This document shows positions 40,966 through 48,158 of a stretch of 64,000 bases of DNA, piece by piece; the stretch's first letter is position 1, and each line of letters begins with the position of its first letter. Under the pieces are notes generated by a model. That model worked only from the letters and a program-made list of their open reading frames with translations. It searched no databases and was not told the origin of the DNA. The DNA is from Stigonema ocellatum SAG 48.90 = DSM 106950 (GTDB lineage Bacteria > Cyanobacteriota > Cyanobacteriia > Cyanobacteriales > Nostocaceae). The stretch is from the NCBI GenBank assembly GCA_016903675.1, contig JADQBA010000025.1, positions 12,301 through 76,300 of the forward strand. The letters run 5' to 3'. The position numbers and the translations under genes are program-made.

Positions 40966-43278
40966 ATGGTCAAGCGATCGCTCCAAGCATCACACATTGG
41001 AATTCAACAGGCTAAAAGAGCGTTTGCCTACAAGGGGTGGACTCAGGAAAATTTCGCGTGGGAAGTGGGCTTAAAAACTCGACAACCCATTTGGCGGTTT
41101 TTCTCTGGGCGTCCGGTTGAGCGTCATATATTTGTGGAAATTTGTTCCATATTGGAATTGAATTGGCGGGAGATCGCTGCCGACCCCCCGGTCGAATTCT
41201 CCCCTCCCGGAGAAGTTGCCCTGGCGCATGTCTTAGATATTGATGTTTTGGTGCAGCAGGTGCGTAAGCAACGCCAGGAAAAAATTCAATATCAGTGCGG
41301 TATCTTGCAATTATTGGATATCAGCCGTCCTGTTGGAATCGATGACATATACATTGATGTCAATATTCTGGAAGACATCCCAAGTCAACAGTGGTTGGAT
41401 ATCTCTAACCTGCAAAACATTGAACCAAATGAATTTGACCGCTTTGGCTTAGGTGAGGTTTCCCAGAAACAAATACCGGGTATGCGGGCAGTCGAAACCT
41501 ACTCCAAGCTCAGGGTGCTGGGTAAACCGGGGGTAGGTAAAACCACCTTTTTGCAACATCTTGCTATTCAGTGTAACCGAGGCGTATTTGCGGCGAACCA
41601 GGTTCCTGTTTTCATAGTACTGAGGAATTTTGCTGAAGAATCTAGGCTCAGCGGTGATTTCAGCCTATTAAACTACATTCGCTCCGGTTTTCTTACGTCT
41701 GGAATTTCAGAAGAGTCAGTGATTAAAACCTTGCTTGCTGCGGGCAGAGTATTGCTATTGCTCGATGGTATGGATGAAGTTCTTAACCAAGAGAGTAATG
41801 CTGTCTTAAGAGAAATTCGCTCCTTTTCAGAAAGGTATCACAAAAATCGGTTTGTAGCGACCTGTCGAACCGCATCTCAAAAGCTGAGGCTTCGAGGCTT
41901 TACCGATGTTGAGATTGCCCCATTTACCTCTGAACAAATCCGAGCCTTCGCTCGAAAATGGTTTGTGGCATTCACCAAGACAAACACTCAAGATGGGCAG
42001 GCACAGTCCGTTCAGTTTATTCAGAAGCTGGACTTAGCTGAAAACTGGCAATTTCGCCAACTCGTCATCACACCCCTGTTTCTGCATCTTGCCTGCTGGG
42101 TGTTCCACGGTCAAAAAAAATTTCCAACTAAGCGGACTGAGTTTTATAAGCAAGGGCTAGATCTTCTCTTGGGCAAATGGGATGAAGCTAGAGGCGTTGA
42201 ACGGGATAACGTTTACCGAGGGTTTTTATTACCACAAAAGCTCAAGTTGTTGAGTCAGATTGCAGCGGCAACCTTTGAAGAGGGTCAGTACTTCTTTGAG
42301 CAACGCGTTATTGAGCAATACATTGGTGACTATATTCGTAATCTACCTGAGATGCCAACGGAGCCAGAAGAACTGCAACTAGAAAGTGAAGCGGTGCTGA
42401 AGGCGATAGAGGCGCAACATGGGCTACTGACAGAACGGGCGCGGGGAATTTTCTCCTTCTCCTATCTGGCGTTTCAAGAATACTTCACGGCAAGAAAAAT
42501 CGTTGCCAGCCATAACCTGCAAGCATTGGAGCAAGCCTTGGCAGGATTGGTTAGTCACATCACTGACCCTCACTGGCACGAAATCTTCTTATTGACAGCT
42601 GCCATGCTCCGGAGTGCGGACTCTCTGGTGCAGTTGATGAAGCAACACATTGATGCACTAGTGGCTCAAGACCCTTACCTACAAGAATTTTTGACTTGGG
42701 CAAGCCAAAAATCTCGTACTACTCAGTCGCAACCAAAGGTTGCGACTGCCCGTGCATTTTACCTTGCCCTTGCCCGGACTCCTCACATAGCTTCTCACTT
42801 TACCCTAGCCTGCACCCTCGACCAAGGGATGTTTCTGGATGCGGTGTTAGATAACCTGTTGCTGGAGTGTGCCATCGACCAAAGCCAAGATTTTGCCTAT
42901 GCTCATGCCTGTGGAGATGCTCTGGGGAACATTCTAGGCATTGTTTTGGATGCTGGACTCCATAAATCCCTGCAACAACTTTGGGAGCAATTGCCGACTC
43001 GAAATCAAAACCAAGAAAAATTTCATATCTGGTGGCTGGCACACTCGGAAGCTTGGGTTGAACAGTTAGAGATGACGCTCACTAATTATCGTAATATTGA
43101 TCACCACTGGCAGTTTAGCGAACAGCAACAGCAAGCGCTGCAACGCTACTACGATGCTAATCAGCTACTGCTCGATTGTCTCAATAGCAATTGTGAGGTG
43201 ACATCTGTTATCAGGCAGGAAATTGAAGCAACCTTATTATTGCCGACTAAGGAACTTGAGGACAGGGAATGGCAATAG
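40966..43278 (+). CDS. HTH-NACHT STAND NTPase
   Basis: 770 aa. The N-terminal helix-turn-helix-like module (about 12-70: AKRAFAYKGWTQENFAWEVG, RFFSGRPVERHIFVEICSIL) is followed by a NACHT NTPase: Walker A LGKPGVGKTTF (about 186), Walker B VLLLLDGMDEV (about 262), sensor region FVATCRTAS. The GIFSFSYLAFQEYFTARKIV block is typical of the end of the NACHT helical domain. The C-terminal ~220 residues are helical and poorly recognised. Such NACHT proteins are common in cyanobacteria; related bacterial NLR-like NACHT proteins defend against phage, but this protein's role is inferred. A long AT-rich leader precedes it; the gene is monocistronic. Confidence 0.85.
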   Translation: MVKRSLQASHIGIQQAKRAFAYKGWTQENFAWEVGLKTRQPIWRFFSGRPVERHIFVEICSILELNWREIAADPPVEFSPPGEVALAHVLDIDVLVQQVRKQRQEKIQYQCGILQLLDISRPVGIDDIYIDVNILEDIPSQQWLDISNLQNIEPNEFDRFGLGEVSQKQIPGMRAVETYSKLRVLGKPGVGKTTFLQHLAIQCNRGVFAANQVPVFIVLRNFAEESRLSGDFSLLNYIRSGFLTSGISEESVIKTLLAAGRVLLLLDGMDEVLNQESNAVLREIRSFSERYHKNRFVATCRTASQKLRLRGFTDVEIAPFTSEQIRAFARKWFVAFTKTNTQDGQAQSVQFIQKLDLAENWQFRQLVITPLFLHLACWVFHGQKKFPTKRTEFYKQGLDLLLGKWDEARGVERDNVYRGFLLPQKLKLLSQIAAATFEEGQYFFEQRVIEQYIGDYIRNLPEMPTEPEELQLESEAVLKAIEAQHGLLTERARGIFSFSYLAFQEYFTARKIVASHNLQALEQALAGLVSHITDPHWHEIFLLTAAMLRSADSLVQLMKQHIDALVAQDPYLQEFLTWASQKSRTTQSQPKVATARAFYLALARTPHIASHFTLACTLDQGMFLDAVLDNLLLECAIDQSQDFAYAHACGDALGNILGIVLDAGLHKSLQQLWEQLPTRNQNQEKFHIWWLAHSEAWVEQLEMTLTNYRNIDHHWQFSEQQQQALQRYYDANQLLLDCLNSNCEVTSVIRQEIEATLLLPTKELEDREWQ

Positions 43279-43759
43279 AACTGAGGAACGGCGTGAAAGG
43301 AACCGAAAATTCGATTGAGATTCCGTGCAGAAATCGCAATTTTAGCCTTTGAGGGTTCGGAGATTGCCGCACATGCAAAGCTTTTCACTGGCGGCAATGG
43401 CATAGATTTTGGAACAGAACCTTTCTGCAGTCCTTTATTTTTGGGCAATAGAAGCCCAAATGCAGAGAACATCGTCCAAGTAAAAAATACGAATTGGTTC
43501 CATATCACTTCATCCTTAGACCCAATACCTGTGAATGAAAGCCCTCACCCCTAGCCCCTCTCCCAATTTGGGAGAGGGGTGCCCTTTCTTGGGCTATCTT
43601 GAGGGCGGTAATGAGAATGAAATAGCCAACATTCGTTTTCATAACTGTAATCTCCAATATTGAATGGGCTGCAAAACCCTTAGAAAACCCTTGGTGCAAT
43701 TATGCAAGAAGCAACTCTCAAGGGATTGCATTTTTTCTTATTTTCTGCACCGGGCTTTT
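43279..43759. other. Non-coding stretch after the NACHT gene
   Basis: Holds the duplicated ABC-linker fragment (43286-43436), a palindromic CCCCTCTCCCAATTTGGGAG repeat at 43555-43579 (possible terminator) and about 180 bp of AT-rich DNA with no gene seen. Confidence 0.5.
43286..43436 (-). pseudogene. Duplicated internal fragment of the YbhF-like ABC ATPase gene
   Basis: About 150 bp closely match 56955-57100 inside the ABC gene. The minus-strand frame reads LQKGSVPKSMPLPPVKSFAC, then AAISEPSKAKIAISARNLNR and IFGSFHAV, versus SMPFPRVKNFASAAISEPSK and onward in the ABC gene. Only the linker between the two ABC domains was copied; there is no start or ATPase motif. A recent duplication followed by a few substitutions. 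Confidence 0.85.
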
Positions 43760-44569
43760 TTATTCTGTATCTTGGGAGCGAGCTTCAATCCGACTCATCA
43801 CTGACAAATATTGTTGGCGTTTGACACTTATGTGCTCAATTACCTGTGGTAGACGAATTTGGCAAAATCTCTGGTATTTTTCGTTATTTATTTCACATAA
43901 AGTATCAAATGGAATAGCCGACTCTAAGAGAATTTGGTGGCGATACCAAGCACTTAATCCATCTTCCCTTAGTGCTGACTCTAAGACTCGTTCCACAAGT
44001 TTTAATATAGAACGGGCTTCTTGATCAGTAGACAGGTCTTTAATTAACTCATTCAAGCATAAAATTGACATTTTTACATGCTTAATATCTTGTCTTCCTT
44101 GTTGAGGTAGTCCTCTCAAACACTTGAGCTTTCCTTCTAAACAAAGAACTGGATGCAGCACTTTGAGATTAAGTCCTGCTAGCTCACTTTCACCTACAAA
44201 AGTAAGTGCAGTTCCAGAAATTTCGGCATCATTCAGACCATATACTGTAGCAAGAAAGTCAATTCTTAAAATGCTATCTTGTCGATTGACAATTACGACT
44301 CCTGAATTGGGACTAGGGTCAAAATCTTTGTTTAAAGTTACTCGTCCCTTTAAAGCATCGTTACAAGCGATCGCTTCCACCCTACCGCCATAGAAATCTA
44401 AATCCTCACTGGCAAACGGCAAAAATTCTTGTAATTTTGGACACCGAATTTGATACTGATACGCCCAAAGGTTAACGGCTTGCCCACCCACAACAACAGC
44501 ATCTAGTCCAAGTGCTTGTAAAGTAACAAAAGTATCAAGTAGATCAACAGGGGTCAATATCTTCGCCAT
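43760..44569 (-). CDS. Nucleotidyltransferase-fold protein (AbiEii-like)
   Basis: 269 aa from ATG 44569 (earlier Mets are inside the neighbour's end). Beginning MAKILTPVDLLDTFVTLQAL, it has the nucleotidyltransferase signature VVVGGQAVNLWA and a downstream acidic motif SEDLDFYGG (GG...DxD), then RIDFLATVYG. This is the minimal NTase fold used by AbiEii/MenT-type toxins, which transfer nucleotides to tRNA or proteins. Its start overlaps the upstream small gene by 26 bp, forming a tight pair as in toxin-antitoxin modules. The assignment to a toxin is an inference. Confidence 0.65.
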   Translation of the reverse strand: MAKILTPVDLLDTFVTLQALGLDAVVVGGQAVNLWAYQYQIRCPKLQEFLPFASEDLDFYGGRVEAIACNDALKGRVTLNKDFDPSPNSGVVIVNRQDSILRIDFLATVYGLNDAEISGTALTFVGESELAGLNLKVLHPVLCLEGKLKCLRGLPQQGRQDIKHVKMSILCLNELIKDLSTDQEARSILKLVERVLESALREDGLSAWYRHQILLESAIPFDTLCEINNEKYQRFCQIRLPQVIEHISVKRQQYLSVMSRIEARSQDTE

Positions 44570-44819
44570 AACGAGTAGGAATACTTTCATCCCAGACGTG
44601 GGTACTGGGGTCAAATTTCCAGTACTGAGGTTGTAGTGTTTGGTTTGCAAGCTTTTGTGCTTCAGAGGGTGGCATTGCCAAGAGCCGCATTCGCGCCTCT
44701 ATTTTTTCTTGTGCGAGTCGTTCACTTTCTTTTGAGCTAACTATAATGTCATCATTCACATTATTTGGATGTGAGGTATTAGGAATAATTCTATCTTCTC
44801 GTGACTGCATTGTTATCAA
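44544..44819 (-). CDS. Small partner protein of the nucleotidyltransferase
   Basis: 91 aa, hydrophilic, helical middle (SKESERLAQEKIEARMRLLA) with MPPSEAQKLANQTLQPQYW and a C-terminal DPSTHVWDESIP. It overlaps the next gene on the strand, so the two are probably translated together. No DNA-binding motif is obvious; a role as antitoxin or cofactor is possible but unproven. Start at ATG 44819 or 44810. Confidence 0.55.
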   Translation of the reverse strand: MITMQSREDRIIPNTSHPNNVNDDIIVSSKESERLAQEKIEARMRLLAMPPSEAQKLANQTLQPQYWKFDPSTHVWDESIPTRYGEDIDPC

Positions 44820-45101
44820 ACTCTTTTATGGACTCCAAATTGCCGCATGGAAGCAGGAATTTGGGTTATCAACCCCCAAGGTGAATAAGGCAAGGCACAG
44901 AGGGAGGCTATGGCGCTGACCTGCTCCCCAACGACGGTCAGGTAGGGAGGCATTGGCTTCTAAAATGGCTACTTGCTGCATCTGTGACTATCTTGGGTTG
45001 CTCATTACCATAAAATTACCCCAACCCAGATCACCAAAAGCTGCCAAGAACCAAATTATGATTCAAAGCATAGAAACTCTTCTCCACTTCTCATTTCACC
45101 T

Positions 45102-46382
45102 CTATTGTTCTAACATTTGGAAGAATCGGGTAAAGTAATCCGGAAAGGTCTTTGCTGTACAACCAGGGTCTTTAATAACAATCCCTGGAACCTTCAAGCC
45201 AGTAACAGCAAAAGCCATCGCCATTCGATGATCGTGATAAGTTTCAATCGCTGCTGGGGTAATGGGGCTTGGCTCAATCTTCAGTCCATCTGCAAATTCT
45301 TCAACCTTGACTCCTAGCCGACGCAACTCGGTGACAACGGCTTGAATACGTTCGGTTTCTTTATATCGAATATGTTCTACATTACGGATGATAACTGGTG
45401 AACTGGCAAAGGGCGCGATCGCTCCTAACGTTTGCACTAGATCCGACATATCGTTCATGTCAATGTTGATACCCTGCAATTGCTTGGGTCCTGTTACTTC
45501 AGTGTAATTATTGGAGTCATTAATCTGGCAACCCATTTGTTCTAAGACATTGAGCCAAAGAATATCACCCTGACAGGATTGTTTTGTCAAATGGTTAACC
45601 CGCACCCTTCCACCTGTGACGGCTGCCGCAGCAAAAAAGTAAGAGGCATTCGACGCATCGGGTTCTATGGTGTAATTTCGAGCCTGATAACGCTGACCCG
45701 CTTTGATCTGAAATTGATTCTCGTCGGTTTGCAGCACCTGTACGCCAAAATCCGCCATTAGGCGACAAGTCATTTTAACGTAGGACTGCGAAACCAGTGT
45801 ACCTTCAACCTCAACGATTGTGTCCTGTTGAGCTAATGGTGCAATCATCAGCAATGCCGAAAGCTGCTGACTAGTTTGGTTGCCCTTCAAGCGAAAATGT
45901 CCGCCGGAGAATTGTTCAGCGTAGATAGTGTAGGGCATAAAACCAGGGTTGCCCTCAAAGTTAACGGTTGCTCCCCCCGTTTGCAGAACTTTCAGCAAGT
46001 CGTCCATCGGTCGTTCCCGCATCCGAGGAACGCCATCTAGGCGATACTCACCGTTGCCCAATGCCACCAGCGCTGAAATAAACCGTGCTGCTGTACCCGC
46101 TAAACCCACAAATAAATCCGCCTGCGTCGCTGGAATTTCGCCCCCTCTTCCTGTCACTTGGATCTGGGTCAGATAAGAATTAAGTGTAATGGGAATACCC
46201 AAATTTTCTAAACATTTGACAAAATACTTGCTGTCTTCACTAAATAAGGCATTTTCTAAAATAGAGTCACCTTGCGCCAAAGCAGCGACGAGCAGTGCCC
46301 GATTGGTAATACTTTTAGACCCAGGAATTTCTACTGTGGCATCCACTGGGCGATTCAGAGCAGGGATTGCAATGGTATCCAC
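45102..46382 (-). CDS. aroA: 3-phosphoshikimate 1-carboxyvinyltransferase (EPSP synthase)
   Basis: 426 aa. EPIPGSKS-type signature IPGSKSITNRALLVAALAQG near the N-terminus, GLAGTAARFISAL (usually GNAGTAMRPL), YRLDGVPRMRERPMDDL, SSQ-like NQTSQQLSALLM and the C-terminal DHRMAMAFAV. Catalyses the sixth step of the shikimate pathway in the cytosol. The substitutions Asn to Leu and Pro to Phe around the phosphoenolpyruvate loop differ from the common bacterial class I enzyme. It may be a second aroA; the rest of the pathway is not in the window. Upstream lies a duplicated leader repeat. Confidence 0.9.
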   Translation of the reverse strand: MDTIAIPALNRPVDATVEIPGSKSITNRALLVAALAQGDSILENALFSEDSKYFVKCLENLGIPITLNSYLTQIQVTGRGGEIPATQADLFVGLAGTAARFISALVALGNGEYRLDGVPRMRERPMDDLLKVLQTGGATVNFEGNPGFMPYTIYAEQFSGGHFRLKGNQTSQQLSALLMIAPLAQQDTIVEVEGTLVSQSYVKMTCRLMADFGVQVLQTDENQFQIKAGQRYQARNYTIEPDASNASYFFAAAAVTGGRVRVNHLTKQSCQGDILWLNVLEQMGCQINDSNNYTEVTGPKQLQGINIDMNDMSDLVQTLGAIAPFASSPVIIRNVEHIRYKETERIQAVVTELRRLGVKVEEFADGLKIEPSPITPAAIETYHDHRMAMAFAVTGLKVPGIVIKDPGCTAKTFPDYFTRFFQMLEQ

Positions 46383-46669
46383 GTTAAACCTCTATACAAG
46401 TGATTGATTAGCTACAATATAGCAATCCTATTGCGTTCCAGGAGGCTCTGCCGGACGGTTTGACGGGTTGCCGAGCCGGACATAAAAGCATTACAAGGCA
46501 GCAGCCCTGTAACGAGAGATAATGCACAGTTGGTTCTCACTGTCAATGCGTAAGTCCTAGACACAACGGAAGAATAAGGGTTAAACGCGTTTGTCCCAGA
46601 TTGCGATCGCAAGCGTTGAGAATTAATCTTGGGTATACAGAATCGAACTATTGGATTTAAATCTATTCA
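46383..46669. other. Spacer upstream of aroA
   Basis: Begins with TATAGCAATCCTATTGCG (another TATAGCAATCC end, 46419) and holds GC-rich imperfect palindromes to about 46500. No convincing promoter or gene recognised. Confidence 0.4.
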
Positions 46670-46784
46670 GTACAACCTATAGAACTTATACGCTAATCAA
46701 ACGCTTGGTTAAACATGGCACCAGGCGGGTCAATGCGAATACTTCTTTGTATATCCATTGATGTTCCCTTATTTGAATAAGTAT
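46670..46784. repeat. Copy of the exporter-operon leader plus tandem-site motif (copy C)
   Basis: 46670-46718 is copy C of the tandem-site motif (minus orientation). 46725-46784 matches the leader at 58121-58185 (CCAGGCGGGTCAATGCGAAT, GTATATCCATTGATGTTCCC). On the minus strand it encodes MDIQRSIRIDPPG, the start of the small ORF at 58035, then degenerates. Confidence 0.7.
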
Positions 46785-47117
46785 TTAGTATAGTTCTAGG
46801 CAATGTAGATTGGGACTATTCAAGAGTTCTTGAATTGCTTGCGCCCCAGATCGAATTAGAGCTTCGACTTGGTTAGTTGGTGCATTCCCGCAGCGCAGCC
46901 AAACCACTTTCGGTGGTGAGCCATACAAACGGCTTCAGGAAGCAAAGTCCGCATCTTGAGTAACGATGCAAAAGTCATGATTTCTGGCAAATTCCCAAAT
47001 TTCAGTGTCTGTTTTCTCTTGTAGGTCGTGCAACTGAACATGACTGGAATCAGGAAAAATATCTGCCAATCGGGTTACCAGCTTACGGCTCAAATTTTGA
47101 TCAAACAATAGCTTCAA
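46785..47117 (-). pseudogene. DUF5615-type PIN-like protein with premature stop
   Basis: The frame begins MKLLFDQNLSRKLVTRLADI, has HDFCIVTQDADF and meets TGA at 46935-46937; in the same frame it continues SRLYGSPPKVVWLRCGNAPT then NQVEALIRSGAQAIQELL to a TAA at 46785. Full length would be 110 aa, the usual size of this family (VapC-like RNase fold with Asp in FDQN and DADF). It overlaps the DUF433 gene by 4 bp. The single stop points to recent inactivation, which would leave the antitoxin-like partner alone. Confidence 0.8.
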
Positions 47118-47344
47118 GCACCACCTACCAAGGCAACGAGACGATGTTCTCGATCAGCAGCGAATTCTAAGCAAGCCCTGATGTCTGCTTCCGTTAACTC
47201 GGGAAAATCGTCTAATATCTCAGCGTGAGACATACCTACTGCAAGCTGGCCTAAAACATCGTAAACCGTGATTCTCATTCGTCGAATACAGGGTTTACCG
47301 CCTCGTTTGTCAGGTTCTATAGTGATGATGTCACGATAACTCAT
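47114..47344 (-). CDS. DUF433 antitoxin-like protein
   Basis: 76 aa. DUF433 pattern: ITIEPDKRGGKPCIRRMRIT, VYDVLGQLAVGMSHAEILDD and FPELTEADIRACLEFAADRE. These small proteins are usually the upstream partner of a DUF5615 PIN-like toxin, as here (4-bp overlap). Probably neutralises the toxin and represses the operon; since the toxin gene carries a stop, the antitoxin may now be free to decay. Confidence 0.85.
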   Translation of the reverse strand: MSYRDIITIEPDKRGGKPCIRRMRITVYDVLGQLAVGMSHAEILDDFPELTEADIRACLEFAADREHRLVALVGGA

Positions 47345-47455
47345 CTTTTTTACTTACGAAGGGGAATGTAACTGTTCACTGATTAACTAGGTTTACCTAT
47401 ACTTGTGCCAGATATATGTGCTAAAATCTAGATATTGTTTGGCACAAATTTCGTC

Positions 47456-48064
47456 GTGAGTAAAAATTCAGATAGGTTCGTCACTATTGGAGAGGCATCC
47501 AAGTTAAAAGGCGTAAGTATTGATACTTTGAGGCGTTGGGAAAAAGAAGGTAAAATATGCGCGGAACGTACGGACGGAGGACATCGCCGCTACAAACTTT
47601 CTCAATTACTAGACATAAAAGATGAACGAGTGCGCAAGACTATACTTTATTGTCGTGTTTCCACTCACGATCAAAAAAAAGACTTAGATATTCAATCAGA
47701 GTTGCTAGAAACTTACGCCCTTCCATTTAATTGGGATTGTGAAACCATTAAAGATATGGGAAGCGGTCTTAATTATAAGAAAAAAGGCTTGCAAAAATTA
47801 ATTGAATTATTGATGACTGATCAAGTTGAAAGATTGGTTATCACTGATAAAGACAGGCTTTTACGTTTTGGTTATGAACTTATTTTTTCCATTTGTGAAT
47901 ACCAGCAAGTTGAAGTAATTATCCTTAATAAAAGAGTCGATACTGGTTTTGAAGAAGACTTGGCGAAAGATGTCCTGGAAATTATTACTGTATTTTCAGC
48001 CCGTTTATATGGTTCTCGCAGTCGTCGCAATTTACACTTGTTAGAAAAATTGCAGGCAGCGTAA
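47456..48064 (+). CDS. tnpA: IS607-family serine recombinase (TnpA)
   Basis: 202 aa from GTG 47456 (TTG 47435 possible). A MerR-type HTH (FVTIGEASKLKGVSIDTLRR) is followed by a serine recombinase catalytic domain (TILYCRVSTHDQKKDLDIQS, catalytic Ser in RVST) and RLVITDKDRLLRFGYELIFS, then the C-terminal helix. Complete. It moves the IS607-type element that also carries the TnpB-like gene 94 bp downstream. Confidence 0.92.
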   Translation: MSKNSDRFVTIGEASKLKGVSIDTLRRWEKEGKICAERTDGGHRRYKLSQLLDIKDERVRKTILYCRVSTHDQKKDLDIQSELLETYALPFNWDCETIKDMGSGLNYKKKGLQKLIELLMTDQVERLVITDKDRLLRFGYELIFSICEYQQVEVIILNKRVDTGFEEDLAKDVLEIITVFSARLYGSRSRRNLHLLEKLQAA

Positions 48065-48090
48065 GAATCTGTAGATAATGGTGCTAGCCG

Positions 48091-48120
48091 TTGACAAGTC
48101 TTGCCAAATATTTGTATAAT
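48091..48120 (+). promoter_or_regulatory. Sigma-70-type promoter for the TnpB-like gene
   Basis: TTGACA at 48091-48096 and TATAAT at 48115-48120 with an 18-bp spacer, about 38 bp upstream of the start codon at 48159. Near-consensus, unusual in this window. Confidence 0.75.
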
Positions 48121-48158
48121 ATCAATGACAACCAAGATTTAGACAGGGGGTGACGTTT

